Below, one piece after another: positions 39,828-49,888 of a stretch of DNA of 64,000 nt; positions within the stretch are counted from its first letter, which is position 1; every line of letters starts with the position of its first letter. The translations under genes were made by a program, and so were the position numbers. Location of the stretch: NCBI GenBank assembly GCA_000992695.1, contig LBUS01000002.1, forward strand, positions 1-64,000, read 5' to 3'. This DNA comes from Candidatus Peregrinibacteria bacterium GW2011_GWF2_38_29. GTDB lineage: Bacteria; Patescibacteriota; Gracilibacteria; UBA1369; UBA12463. The notes under the pieces were generated by a model that worked only from the letters and a program-made list of their open reading frames with translations, ran no database searches and was not told the DNA's origin.

Positions 39828-42029
39828 GGCGGTTATCAATCCTGCGGCAATTATTATTGCGATTATTAAGTACGAGTTGCTTGTTTTGGCGTTGGTGCTT
39901 TGATTTGCGTTGTTGGTGTTTTCTCCATTTTCCGGTGCGTTTTCGCTTAAATTGGATAGTTTTTTAAAGGTTGGATTTTCGTCGATTTGCTTTAATTCAT
40001 AGGAGTTATCGGAAACGGTTTTTGCTTTTACTGCAAAGATTTTTCCGGGTTTGATGATGTTTGATGCGAGGATTTTTGGGATTACGTTTTCCGAATATTT
40101 TATTTGTATTGTTTCATCATTTTTTAGAGCCGTGAAATAATTTTGGTTTTCTTCCGCGGAAACTATTTGTACGTCAAAAATTTCATAAGAAGGGTTTTTT
40201 GCGTTTTTTGTGATGTCGCTTGTCCAAGTCCATGTTTCATCAAAGCCTTCGCGGATTTTGGCATAAGAAAGGGCTTCTTTTGTTGAACTGTATTGTACTT
40301 CGTCAATTATTTCGCCGGATTTGTCTAAAAGTGTAACTTTGTCGGAGCTGTTTTTAAGCGTTAGTTTTGATTCCTTTGAAGAAATTACGAAATAGCCATT
40401 TGGTTTTATTTGAACTGTTTTGAATGTGAATTTGCGTTTTTGATTGCTTGTTTGGAGAGACAAGCCTTCAAGATTTATTTTTTCATCAGAATTATTTTTA
40501 AGCTCAATCCATTCTTGGTTTGTATCAACACCTTTTGGATTTGGCATAATTTCAGTTATTTCGATGTCCGGAGTTGATTCGTCAAGCCCCTGGGGGATGG
40601 AGGTATTTTTGTCGGGCGAATTTTGATTTGTGCTAGCGTTTGGAAGTGAGCTTGAAACTGCGCCATTTTGAGAAATTTTTGTACATGTGAAGGATGGTTG
40701 TGTGTTTTCTGGAAATTGATTTTCCGCGTTTGGCGTTGGGATTGTTGTTGCGCTCCATTGATTGTTTGAATTTTGCGCGAACGATTTTCCGCTTTCGGGT
40801 TTTTCATAAAGGATTTCGTCGATTGTTGTTCCTTCTGTGTTGAATAAGCGCACGCGGTCTGTATCGTTATTTAAGGTTATTTTTGTGACGTTTGAATAAA
40901 ACGCTTTTATTTCGCTTGGTTGAAAAGATGTACTTGGAAAAGCATATGGAGAACTTCCACCTTCAATATCGTCTAGTTTATAGCCTTGTATATTGATTGC
41001 TTCTGATGACGTGTTTTTTAATTCAATCCATTCGTTGTTTGTGTCGGTTCCTTCGGGGTCTGGCATGAACTCGTTGATGACGATTGATGGGGTTGATGTG
41101 GTTGGCGGTGGAGTTGTTGAATCCGGATCGGTTTCGGGAGTGTCGTCGTCTGATGTTTGTGCGGCCTTCGCAATTATTGCTAAAGTTGTTGAATTTTGGC
41201 TTCCAAAAGGGTCTGTCACGGTTAGCGTGATTGTGTAATTGCCGGCTGTTGCATATGAATGGCTTGGTGGATTTTCTGTTAAATACGTTTCGTTATCTCC
41301 GAAATTCCATGAAAATGTTAGCGTATCGTTGTCCGGATCCGAAGAATCTGCGCCGGTGAGATTTATTGAAAGGGGAGCCGTTCCAGCTGCACTTCCTTGT
41401 TGAATTGTAATTACTGCTGTAGGCGGATTATTTCTTATTTCGTTAATAGCAGATGCGGTTTTGTGCAAAAATTGTTGCCAATCTGATAATTGGTTTGTAT
41501 CGTCGGAAGTTAAATTTCTGCCTACGCTTGCGTTATTTGCGATGTTTGTGCTGTTTATGCATTCACCGGTCCATGCATTTGCGCTGATTAAATCTGTGAT
41601 TTTTTGTTGTTGAGGTTCGGTTGGCGTTCCGTTTGTCCAGCAAACTGCGTCCAGAATTTGACTAGCCGGAGACTTTATTTCCACAATGTTATTTGTTGCA
41701 ACTAATCCATTTGTTGCGTTATATAAAATAAAATCTCCGGTTTTTGCGATTGTGTCTGTCTCGATTTTTTGAATTACGCCTTCAGAGCTTGAAATTTCGA
41801 GGCCTTTAATGTTTGCTCCGCTTCCGGCATTTTTATCATCTTTGATATAAAGTTCGACAAAATCAGACGCGGTGTCTTTAAAAGAAACCTCATTTATAAC
41901 AATTATTGGAAAATTTTGCGTTTCTATTTTTGTGACGGTTGAGGTTGATTGCGCGGGTACGCATTCCGTATATGCATGTGCGATCGGAATTTGGATCAAA
42001 AGTGCGATTAAGATTGTCAGTTTTTTCAT
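39702..42029 (-). CDS. surface protein with lamin-tail and PKD domains
   Basis: 775 residues. A signal peptide spans about 1-19 (ILIALLIQIPIAHAYTEC). Lamin-tail (LTD) domains occur at about 45-170 (IVINEVSFKDTASDFVELYI), 315-430 (IVINEFMPDPEGTDTNNEWI) and 490-610 (IEITEIMPNPKGVDTNQEWI). A PKD domain is at about 205-290 (FSWNFGDNETY ... SHSYATAGNYTITLTVTDPFG). A C-terminal membrane helix (about 720-742) anchors it, followed by a short basic tail. LTD/PKD repeats are common in adhesins and nuclease-linked surface proteins of CPR. The 3' end overlaps the convergent transporter gene by 126 bp. Confidence 0.88.
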   Translation of the reverse strand: MKKLTILIALLIQIPIAHAYTECVPAQSTSTVTKIETQNFPIIVINEVSFKDTASDFVELYIKDDKNAGSGANIKGLEISSSEGVIQKIETDTIAKTGDFILYNATNGLVATNNIVEIKSPASQILDAVCWTNGTPTEPQQQKITDLISANAWTGECINSTNIANNASVGRNLTSDDTNQLSDWQQFLHKTASAINEIRNNPPTAVITIQQGSAAGTAPLSINLTGADSSDPDNDTLTFSWNFGDNETYLTENPPSHSYATAGNYTITLTVTDPFGSQNSTTLAIIAKAAQTSDDDTPETDPDSTTPPPTTSTPSIVINEFMPDPEGTDTNNEWIELKNTSSEAINIQGYKLDDIEGGSSPYAFPSTSFQPSEIKAFYSNVTKITLNNDTDRVRLFNTEGTTIDEILYEKPESGKSFAQNSNNQWSATTIPTPNAENQFPENTQPSFTCTKISQNGAVSSSLPNASTNQNSPDKNTSIPQGLDESTPDIEITEIMPNPKGVDTNQEWIELKNNSDEKINLEGLSLQTSNQKRKFTFKTVQIKPNGYFVISSKESKLTLKNSSDKVTLLDKSGEIIDEVQYSSTKEALSYAKIREGFDETWTWTSDITKNAKNPSYEIFDVQIVSAEENQNYFTALKNDETIQIKYSENVIPKILASNIIKPGKIFAVKAKTVSDNSYELKQIDENPTFKKLSNLSENAPENGENTNNANQSTNAKTSNSYLIIAIIIAAGLITALLLFVAHSIKDFRIFHLINIKQRQEDGQNQRTIQDAGKAES

Positions 42030-42119
42030 ATTAATTTTGGTTAATTTGGTACGAGTTTACATGACGAAGATTAAATTTCTTTAAACCGTTCTTAACAAAT
42101 TCATAAACGAAACGGATCT

Positions 42120-42276
42120 GGTTTTTTGTTTGTTTTTTGCTTTATAAAAAGACACTTCGGATTTCCCAGCGTGAAATCCTCATTCGCGTTCGGTTCTCAC
42201 TCGTTCGCTAACGCGAACACCGTGCCCGCTCGAACCTCTCGACGCTTTTTATTCCGCAAAATAACAAACAAAAATC
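42120..42276. mobile_element. MITE-like element with 32-bp imperfect terminal inverted repeats
   Basis: The ends (42120-42151 and 42245-42276) are inverted copies built on TTTTTGTTTGTT, TTTTGC and ATAAAAAG. The 93-bp core is more GC-rich than its surroundings. It holds two perfect hairpins, GTTCGC-GTTA-GCGAAC and GGATTTC-N7-GAAATCC. It has no coding capacity; a 97-aa frame through it has no protein-like features. It sits in the 465-bp gap 42030-42494, between the lamin-tail gene and the rny promoter. It may instead be a structured RNA. Confidence 0.5.
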
Positions 42277-42278
42277 AT

Positions 42279-42307
42279 TTGACCCTTTTTCTATTTTTTG
42301 TTATTCT
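42279..42307 (+). promoter_or_regulatory. sigma70-type promoter of rny
   Basis: TTGACC, 17-bp spacer, TATTCT. The -35 starts two bases after the end of the MITE-like element. The leader to the ATG would be about 180 nt and contains a hairpin (AAGCTC-N6-GAGCTT, 42406-42423), which could matter for mRNA control. Confidence 0.6.
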
Positions 42308-42494
42308 ATGTAAGAAGTTGCGTAATAAAAGCGCAAAACAGTCGGTTTTTCGGGAAAAATTAAAAGATAATAAACTCAATGAAACCTTTATCATATATCA
42401 GATTCAAGCTCGAAGTTGAGCTTAAAACTCCTTAAAGGCGAGTGTCTTTTTCTTTTTCTAAAACAGGCTGAAGTTATAAATAACAACCCAAATT

Positions 42495-44021
42495 ATGGAA
42501 TTGATTACAATTGTTTTCGTTGCTGTGGGTTTGGCCGTTGGCGCAGGTGTTGGATTTTCAATCAAGCACAAAAAAGTAGCTAAAACCGAACAGGAACTCG
42601 TTGCCGAACAGGAAAGAATTTTAAAGGATTCTCAGCACAAAGCTGATGCCGTATTGCGTGATGCGCAAAATGAAGCTTTTAAACTTCATCAGGATTTGAA
42701 AAAAGATGAGCATGAAAAGCGTGAACAGCTTGAAAAACTTGAGTCCAGATTGGTTAAAAAAGAAGAGCTTTTGGACGATAAAATCGAAAAGCATGAGCAA
42801 ATGCGTGCAAGTTTGGAAGAGAAAGTTATGTCTGTTAAGAGTTTGCGTGAAGAAGTTGAGCGTATTTATAGAACGCAATCTGAGGAACTACAGAGAATTG
42901 CGGCTTTAACAAAGGATGAAGCGCGCGATCTTCTTATGAAAAAGGTTGAAGAAGAATCAAAGGATATTATCGTTGTTCAGATTAAAAAAGCTGAAGATGA
43001 GCTTAAAAAACAGGCTAATGATAGAGCAAAATTTATTATTGCCAGTGCAATGCAGAAATATGCGGCTGAAGTTACGGCTGAATCCACGGTTACAATCGTT
43101 GATTTGCCAAGCGATGAAATGAAAGGACGCATTATTGGCCGTGAAGGTCGCAATATCAATACATTTGAACAAATTACAGGCGTTGACGTTATTATTGATG
43201 ATACGCCTGGTTCAATTATTATTTCCGGATTTGATATGGTTCGCAGATATATGGCAAAGCTTGTTCTTGAAAAATTAATTGCGGATGGACGTATTCACCC
43301 TGCTAGAATTGAAGAAACTTATATTAAAGTTAAAGAAGATGTAAATACTCTTATTAAGGACCTTGGTGAAAAAGCCGTTTATGAAACCGGCGTTACTGGT
43401 TTGCCTCAGAACTTGATCAGACTTCTTGGTCGTTTGAAATTCCGTATCGGATATGGTCAAAATGTTTTGAAGCATTCCATGGAAGTTTGTTATTTATCCG
43501 GACTTTTAGCTGAAGAGCTTAAAGCTGATGTGAATTTGGCGAAAAAAGGCGCACTTTTACACGATGTTGGCAAGGCGGTTGATCATGAAATTCCTGGTCA
43601 TCATGCTAAAATTGGCGCTGAAATTGCCAGAAAATTTGGTTTATCAAAAGAACTGATTCATATAATCGAATCGCATCATAACGATCCTGAACCGCAAAGT
43701 CTTGAGGCCATCATCGTTGCGACAGCAAACTTGATTGCGAATTCAAGACCGGGTGCAAATAAAGACAATTTGGACTCTTATATAAAGAGAATGACTGATT
43801 TGGAAGGTATGTGCACGGAATTTAAGGGCGTTAAGAAAGCCTTCGCAATTCAGGCGGGTAGTGAAGTTCGAGTTTTTGTTGAGCCTGAAGAGGTCGACGA
43901 TCTTGAATCTGTTAAATTAACGCATGCTATTACCAAGAAAATCGAAGAAGGATTCCAGCCACCGGGACCGGTTAAGGTGAATGTGATTAGAGAAACGAGA
44001 GCGGAAGCTTTTGCGGAATAG
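42495..44021 (+). CDS. rny: ribonuclease Y
   Basis: 508 residues. An N-terminal membrane helix (about 3-22, ITIVFVAVGLAVGAGVGF) is followed by a long coiled coil (about 30-190, rich in Lys/Glu). A KH domain comes next (about 200-265, MKGRIIGREGRNINTFEQIT). The HD domain has HDVGKAVDHEIPGHHAKIGA (about 354-373) with the metal ligands. It starts mRNA decay at the membrane. A long leader with a hairpin precedes it. It is not in a cluster with recA or cinA. Confidence 0.95.
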   Translation: MELITIVFVAVGLAVGAGVGFSIKHKKVAKTEQELVAEQERILKDSQHKADAVLRDAQNEAFKLHQDLKKDEHEKREQLEKLESRLVKKEELLDDKIEKHEQMRASLEEKVMSVKSLREEVERIYRTQSEELQRIAALTKDEARDLLMKKVEEESKDIIVVQIKKAEDELKKQANDRAKFIIASAMQKYAAEVTAESTVTIVDLPSDEMKGRIIGREGRNINTFEQITGVDVIIDDTPGSIIISGFDMVRRYMAKLVLEKLIADGRIHPARIEETYIKVKEDVNTLIKDLGEKAVYETGVTGLPQNLIRLLGRLKFRIGYGQNVLKHSMEVCYLSGLLAEELKADVNLAKKGALLHDVGKAVDHEIPGHHAKIGAEIARKFGLSKELIHIIESHHNDPEPQSLEAIIVATANLIANSRPGANKDNLDSYIKRMTDLEGMCTEFKGVKKAFAIQAGSEVRVFVEPEEVDDLESVKLTHAITKKIEEGFQPPGPVKVNVIRETRAEAFAE

Positions 44022-44041
44022 GGGGACGGAGGTAGTCGGGC

Positions 44042-44070
44042 TTGATAAATATATAGTTTTGTTGTATAAT
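44042..44070 (+). promoter_or_regulatory. sigma70-type promoter for the second hypothetical pair
   Basis: TTGATA, 17-bp spacer and TATAAT. The block GTTTTGTTGTATAAT is identical to the promoter at 52015. Confidence 0.65.
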
Positions 44071-44099
44071 TTAGGCAGTTATTATTAAAATAATGATAT

Positions 44100-44558
44100 A
44101 TGGGTGGAGGACCAAATATTCCAAAAGATTATGGCGATGAATCGGAAGTGCGGGCCGAAGGCGCTGTTGTTGATGCTGGTGTTGCTATTGGTAGCGGCAG
44201 TTTGTCTAAACGAGATGAATTAAAAGCTGCAGGTATTACTGAATTACTAGAAAATCCTCTTAAAACACATGATGGATATGTTGAATGTACCCATGAAGAT
44301 CTGGGGGTTTCCAGGCTTGTTTATCAATGTGCCGGTGATAATGCCAGTCGTTTTGTTACTACTTTTGATATGGAGCTACGACTTGGTGGGTATGCAGGTT
44401 CTACTAAATTGTCTTTTTATGCTCAGGGGGTTGATCGTTCAAGCTATGTGGTTGTTGATTGTGAGACAGGTTACGCTGGCGCGGTTGCAAATTGTTTATA
44501 TAAGTCTCCAGTTGGAGGGGTTACCAAATTGCATAAATTTTATAAAAAAACCTCTTGA
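44100..44558 (+). CDS. hypothetical protein, paralogue of the next gene
   Basis: 152 residues, soluble, unrecognised. The N-terminal 50 residues are Gly/Ala/Asp-rich and look flexible. The rest shares with the next gene a YVEC start motif, an (R/A)xVYxxG block, a (S/G)YxVxD strand and a C-terminus ending in (F/Y)YKKTS. The DNA encoding this tail is almost identical in both genes. It has a consensus-like promoter 30 bp upstream and an A-rich start region. The two genes are 18 bp apart, so they form one transcript. Confidence 0.6.
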   Translation: MGGGPNIPKDYGDESEVRAEGAVVDAGVAIGSGSLSKRDELKAAGITELLENPLKTHDGYVECTHEDLGVSRLVYQCAGDNASRFVTTFDMELRLGGYAGSTKLSFYAQGVDRSSYVVVDCETGYAGAVANCLYKSPVGGVTKLHKFYKKTS

Positions 44559-44576
44559 TTTTTTTAATTAAAAAAT

Positions 44577-44996
44577 ATGTCTTTAAATAGACTTGATGGT
44601 GATAGTGATCAAAATGTTATTAATGTATTGAATGAAGACCCCACTTCAGTCTCTTCTTACGTGGAATGTAAGAAAGGAACGCCTTATTACACTGTAACGC
44701 GTGCTGTTTATAAACTTGGCGATGTCATGATAAAGTCCGCGCCAAGTGAAATTTGTGTAGCTATGATGAGATCTGGCAAGATGGATTTATCAAAAGTTAG
44801 AGTGTCATCTTTTGTAAATCCGGATTTGTCTAAAGGAGGTTATTTGGTTATTGACTTTTTACAATCCGGCGATCCTCAAGTGACAGGAGACGTTGGCGTT
44901 GCTCATTCTAATTGTGCCTATATGGATGGCACTATTAGATTCATTGAATCAGTTATGAATTTACCTTATGTGAAATATTATAAAAAAACCTCTTGA
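44577..44996 (+). CDS. hypothetical protein, paralogue of the previous gene
   Basis: 139 residues, soluble, unrecognised. It begins MSLNRLDGDSD and lacks the Gly/Ala leader of its neighbour. The shared core starts at YVECKKGTPYYTVTRAVYK, runs to GGYLVIDFLQSGDPQV and ends NLPYVKYYKKTS. The last codons contain the -35 (TTGACG) of the groES promoter, so the stop codon TGA is part of that promoter. It probably arose by duplication with the gene before it. Confidence 0.6.
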   Translation: MSLNRLDGDSDQNVINVLNEDPTSVSSYVECKKGTPYYTVTRAVYKLGDVMIKSAPSEICVAMMRSGKMDLSKVRVSSFVNPDLSKGGYLVIDFLQSGDPQVTGDVGVAHSNCAYMDGTIRFIESVMNLPYVKYYKKTS

Positions 44997-45021
44997 CGAT
45001 TGTTTTTGTGCAGATTATATT
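44993..45021 (+). promoter_or_regulatory. groESL promoter
   Basis: TTGACG, 17-bp spacer and TATATT. The -35 overlaps the TGA stop of the upstream gene, and the start site would fall within the CIRCE element. Confidence 0.75.
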
Positions 45022-45024
45022 AAG

Positions 45025-45051
45025 TTAGCACTCGTAATTTATAAGTGCTAA
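45025..45051. promoter_or_regulatory. CIRCE element (HrcA operator)
   Basis: TTAGCACTC-N9-AAGTGCTAA, one mismatch to the CIRCE consensus (TTAGCACTC-N9-GAGTGCTAA). It lies 20 bp before the groES ATG, so HrcA-type heat-shock control is expected. Confidence 0.93.
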
Positions 45052-45071
45052 TTTATTAACCTTTTTATTAT

Positions 45072-45383
45072 ATGGACAAGGAAAAAAATCCAAAGCTTCA
45101 TCCTACGGATGATCACATTGTTGTTGAACCGGTCGTTCAGGAATCAAAGACTGCTTCAGGGCTTTATATCCCGGATACGAGCTCAAAAGAAAGGCCTCAG
45201 AAAGGCAAAGTTGTTGCTGTTGGGCCAGGAAAATTAAGCGAAGATGGCAAAAGAATGCCAATGGGCGTTAAAGAAGGGGATACCGTTTTATTTTCAAAAT
45301 ATGGACCAACCGAGGTTAAATTGGGTGCAACGGAAATTTTGATTTTGAATATGAGCGATGTTTTGGCAATTGTTGAAGAGTAA
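45072..45383 (+). CDS. groES: co-chaperonin GroES
   Basis: 103 residues. The beta-barrel core contains KLHPTDDHIVVEPV, the mobile loop KTASGLYIPDTSSKE (about 25-38), GKVVAVGPGKLSEDGKRMPM and VLFSKYGPTEVKLGATEILI. It caps the GroEL ring. Length is normal. It is the first gene of the groESL operon behind a CIRCE element, with the groEL ATG 29 bp downstream of its stop. Confidence 0.97.
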   Translation: MDKEKNPKLHPTDDHIVVEPVVQESKTASGLYIPDTSSKERPQKGKVVAVGPGKLSEDGKRMPMGVKEGDTVLFSKYGPTEVKLGATEILILNMSDVLAIVEE

Positions 45384-45400
45384 ATTTTATTAATCATTAA

Positions 45401-47042
<1,642 letters not shown>

Positions 47043-47044
<2 letters not shown>

Positions 47045-47108
47045 AAATGACAAAATCCAAAATTCAAATGACAAATGAATGACAAAGTCTAAATTCGAAA
47101 TGACAAAA
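47043..47108 (+). repeat. dispersed intergenic repeat B, copy 1
   Basis: Begins AGAAATGACAAAATCCAAA immediately at the groEL stop and contains four ATGACAAA units. A related copy follows the rplY stop at 58437. Confidence 0.65.
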
Positions 47109-47136
47109 GGGGTCGGAGGAATCCGGCTCCTTTTTT
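47109..47136. terminator. terminator between groEL and yqeY
   Basis: GGGGTCGGA-GGAA-TCCGGCTCC, a 9-bp stem with two wobble pairs, followed by T6. The yqeY gene runs toward it from the other side. Confidence 0.8.
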
Positions 47137-47145
47137 ATTGTAAAA

Positions 47146-47592
47146 CTATTGCAAAAGTTGATTCACGATTTGGCTGACAAGTTTTCCGTCTGCTTTGCCT
47201 TTTACTTTTGGCATGAGGGTGCCCATGAGTTTGCCCATTTCTTGCTTGCTTGTTGTTCCCGTTTCTTTGATTGTTTCTTCGACGATTTTTTTGATTTCTT
47301 CTTCAGAGAGTTGCGGTGGAAGATATGTTTTTAAGAATGCGATTTCTTCTTTTTCTTTTATTGCGAGCTCCGGTCTGCCGCCTTTTTCATATTGTTCAAC
47401 CGAATCTTGCCTTTGTTTGATTTCTTTTTGAACCATTTGGAGTATTTCTTCGTCCGTTGCTTCTTTTACTTCGCCGGAAGTTTCAAATTTCATGATTGAG
47501 GTTTTAAGCATTCGAAGTGCGTCCATTTTTGCTTGTTCTTTGGCTTTCATTGCAGATATTAAATCTTCTTGGATTTTTGCTTTTAGAGACAT
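47146..47592 (-). CDS. GatB/YqeY domain protein
   Basis: I place the start at 47592 (MSLKAKIQEDLISAMKAKEQ), the family's usual start; 148 residues. The YqeY helical domain is complete, with MDALRMLKTSIMKFE, AIKEKEEIAFLKTYLPPQLS, and the C-terminal GKLMGTLMPKVKGKADGKLV. It resembles the tail domain of GatB that binds tRNA, but stand-alone YqeY proteins have no proven role. It is convergent with groEL and shares the terminator between them. Confidence 0.9.
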   Translation of the reverse strand: MSLKAKIQEDLISAMKAKEQAKMDALRMLKTSIMKFETSGEVKEATDEEILQMVQKEIKQRQDSVEQYEKGGRPELAIKEKEEIAFLKTYLPPQLSEEEIKKIVEETIKETGTTSKQEMGKLMGTLMPKVKGKADGKLVSQIVNQLLQ

Positions 47593-47647
47593 AAGAATTT
47601 TTGTTATTTTATTCATTTTTATCATAAAAATGGGATTTTTGAAAGAT

Positions 47648-47675
47648 TTGACTTATCGTTGAGTATATTTATAAT
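47648..47675 (+). promoter_or_regulatory. sigma70-type promoter
   Basis: TTGACT, 16-bp spacer and a perfect TATAAT, 20 nt before the ATG at 47696. Confidence 0.6.
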
Positions 47676-47695
47676 ACGTGTGTAAAGAATAACTT

Positions 47696-48109
47696 ATGAG
47701 TGATAAAGGGGTGAATATAGGTGTTTTGCAAACAACCGAAGGTGATTTGGATTGTGTTGCAGGTGCTGTTGCTGAATATTTTGGAGTTTCATTGGATTAT
47801 ATTTCGAGCATGGTTCGTGGTCATATCCCTGAATCTGTTTTGCCTTCGAGCGGTGAATGGAAAGCAGAGTCCGCTCCTTTGCCCGGAGCGGTTCATGTTG
47901 GGCCTAAGGATATGTTTTGTTCTCATTCTCCAACAGTTTTTATAAAACCTTCTGATGATATTATGGCCGGTGTTTGTAAGCGTTTTGGCGTTCCCGCTAA
48001 ATGGTTTTTGACATCTGGTTGTGCTGATTATATTGCACGTGGTGAACCACCCGTTGATTTTTTTGACGCTGTTCCCGCTCCCTCTGTTCTTGGTGATAAC
48101 GATGAGTGA
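47696..48109 (+). CDS. hypothetical protein, 137 aa
   Basis: Unrecognised soluble protein. The N-terminus (TEGDLDCVAGAVAEYFGVSL) and the middle (HVGPKDMFCSHSPTVFIKPS) contain cysteines and histidine, and the C-terminus (CKRFGVPAKWFLTSGCADYI) pairs a Cys-x-Arg-Phe with a Cys-Ala-Asp. The spacing could support metal binding or a thiol active site, but I cannot assign a family. It is monocistronic behind its own promoter. Confidence 0.55.
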   Translation: MSDKGVNIGVLQTTEGDLDCVAGAVAEYFGVSLDYISSMVRGHIPESVLPSSGEWKAESAPLPGAVHVGPKDMFCSHSPTVFIKPSDDIMAGVCKRFGVPAKWFLTSGCADYIARGEPPVDFFDAVPAPSVLGDNDE

Positions 48110-48168
48110 GTTTTTGTGTTTTAGCTCTTTTGTGTTAAAATCATAAGAGAAAAAATAACACAATTTTT

Positions 48169-48582
48169 ATGAAAGAATTACATATTAAAAGCACGGGCTT
48201 AAAAAAGAAGAAGCTCGAGCAAGTTCGCGAAGTTGAAGTTGAAGAAGATGAAGTGGAAGCGGAAAATGAATTTGAAGTGAAGCCTATGGAGGGCGTTGGT
48301 TTGCATAAAGATGATGATGGTGCTGAAATTCTTGATACGGACGAAGTTGGTGATTTTGTCAAAGTTAAGTTTGATAAATTTGTTCAACTGATGGCAAACC
48401 ATGATTTTAAAAGCGTGATGGATAAACACGCGAACGATGATTTAATTTTGCGCACAAACTTACTTACTGATCTTGCAAATGCGCATACGGAAGAGAAAAA
48501 GAATATGAATTGGTCTGTGGTTTTTGCGGTTGGAATTGTCCTTGGGATTATTGCGGCCTATATTTTGTTTAAATTTTTCTAA
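48169..48582 (+). CDS. hypothetical protein with C-terminal membrane anchor
   Basis: 137 residues. The first 60 are charged and probably disordered (KKKKLEQVREVEVEEDEVEA), followed by a short folded part (VKFDKFVQLMANHDFKSVMD) and a C-terminal membrane helix (about 113-133, VVFAVGIVLGIIAAYILFKF) with only one residue after it. This tail-anchor layout places the soluble part in the cytosol. It ends 6 bp before pyrH and could be co-transcribed with it. Function unknown. Confidence 0.6.
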   Translation: MKELHIKSTGLKKKKLEQVREVEVEEDEVEAENEFEVKPMEGVGLHKDDDGAEILDTDEVGDFVKVKFDKFVQLMANHDFKSVMDKHANDDLILRTNLLTDLANAHTEEKKNMNWSVVFAVGIVLGIIAAYILFKFF

Positions 48583-48588
48583 ACTTTG

Positions 48589-49284
48589 ATGAAAAAAATT
48601 GTTCTTAAATTATCGGGCGAGATTTTGCAGGGTAAGGATAGGCATGTTGATATTAAATATATTGAAAATCTTGCTAAAGATATTTTTGAAATAGTTAAAA
48701 AAGGTTATAAGATTGCACTTGTTATTGGTGGCGGAAACATTTGGAGACATCGTGATAATGCGGATTTGAAGATGGATAGGGTGCATTCTGATCAAATTGG
48801 AATGATGGCAACGATTATGAATGCTTTGATTTTGGAGGATATGTTTAAAGAAAAAGGACTTAAAGTCAAGGCGGTTTCTGCGCTTTCAGCGCGTGCCGTT
48901 TTGCCTGATTATGAGCCAAAAAAGGCAGTTTCTATGTTTAAAAAATATGATGTTTTGATTTGTGCCGGAGGGACCGGAAAGCCTTATGTTACAACTGATT
49001 CCGCTGCGGCTTTGCGTGCGGTTGAAGTCGGAGCGGAAGCCTTATTAAAAGCTACTAATGTTGATTTTGTTTATAATAAAGATCCTAGAAAATTTAAAGA
49101 CGCAAAACCGATAAAGAGTATTAGCGCGCGTGAAGTTGTTGAGAAAAAACTTGGTGTTATGGATTTATCGGCTGTATCATTATGTATGAGCAAAAAAATA
49201 CCTATTTTTATATTTAATATTTTTAAAAAGGGGAACCTGTTAAGGGCTGTATTTAAGCGAGATGTTGGCACAATAATTAATTAA
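48589..49284 (+). CDS. pyrH: UMP kinase
   Basis: I start at the ATG at 48589 (MKKIVLKLSGEIL), 231 residues. The amino-acid-kinase fold shows VIGGGNIWRH (about 44-53), the DRVHSDQIGMMATIMNALIL helix, ICAGGTGKPYVTTDSAAALR and DFVYNKDPRKFKDAKPIKSI. It phosphorylates UMP to UDP for RNA and cell-envelope precursors. It is followed by frr and rseP, a conserved order in many bacteria, although tsf is missing before it. Confidence 0.95.
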   Translation: MKKIVLKLSGEILQGKDRHVDIKYIENLAKDIFEIVKKGYKIALVIGGGNIWRHRDNADLKMDRVHSDQIGMMATIMNALILEDMFKEKGLKVKAVSALSARAVLPDYEPKKAVSMFKKYDVLICAGGTGKPYVTTDSAAALRAVEVGAEALLKATNVDFVYNKDPRKFKDAKPIKSISAREVVEKKLGVMDLSAVSLCMSKKIPIFIFNIFKKGNLLRAVFKRDVGTIIN

Positions 49285-49296
49285 CAAATTACAAAT

Positions 49297-49857
49297 ATGA
49301 TACCAATGAATATTATTGAGGAGGCGGAAGTTTCTTTTAAGAAAGCCATTGAGCACATGGTTAATGAATTTGCTCGGCTTCAAACCGGTCGTGCGAGCAC
49401 CACTCTTGTTGAGCATGTTCAAGTTGAGGCTTATGGTTCAAAACAGGCTATGAAAGGGCTTGCCAATATTTCCACTCCGGACGCAAGAACAATTCAAATT
49501 CAACCTTGGGATAAAGGGCTTTTGCAAGCCATCGAGAAGGCAATTCAGACTTCGGGATTAAATTTGCCACCTGTTAATGACGGCGTTGTTGTTCGCGTGA
49601 ATATTCCCGTTTTAACAGAAGAAAGACGAAAAGATTTGACCAAATTTGTTTGGAAAATTGCGGAAGAAGCAAAAGTTGCAATTCGTTCATCAAGACAGCA
49701 ATTTATAGGTAAATTTAAAGATTTGGAAAAAGCCAAAGAAATGAGTGAAGATGAGCTTAAGATTGCGGAAAAAAAGGTTCAAGAAAGAGTCGACCATCAT
49801 AACAATGAGATCGATAGTCTTGGGAAGAAAAAAGAGCAAGATATTATGTCGATTTAA
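49297..49857 (+). CDS. frr: ribosome recycling factor
   Basis: 186 residues. The three-helix bundle with inserted beta domain is clear: EFARLQTGRASTTLVEHVQV (about 26-45), GSKQAMKGLANISTPDARTI, PWDKGLLQAIEKAIQTSGLN, PPVNDGVVVRVNIPVLTEER and the C-terminal KVQERVDHHNNEIDSLGKKK. It splits post-termination ribosomes with EF-G. The gene is 12 bp after pyrH and 31 bp before rseP. Confidence 0.96.
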   Translation: MIPMNIIEEAEVSFKKAIEHMVNEFARLQTGRASTTLVEHVQVEAYGSKQAMKGLANISTPDARTIQIQPWDKGLLQAIEKAIQTSGLNLPPVNDGVVVRVNIPVLTEERRKDLTKFVWKIAEEAKVAIRSSRQQFIGKFKDLEKAKEMSEDELKIAEKKVQERVDHHNNEIDSLGKKKEQDIMSI

Positions 49858-49888
49858 AAATAATTAATTATCAAAATAATTTCAAAGT

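Noticed and set aside
42126-42419. 97-aa ORF through the intergenic region before rny
   Set aside because: It crosses the inverted-repeat element and the rny promoter and has no protein-like features; treated as a chance frame.
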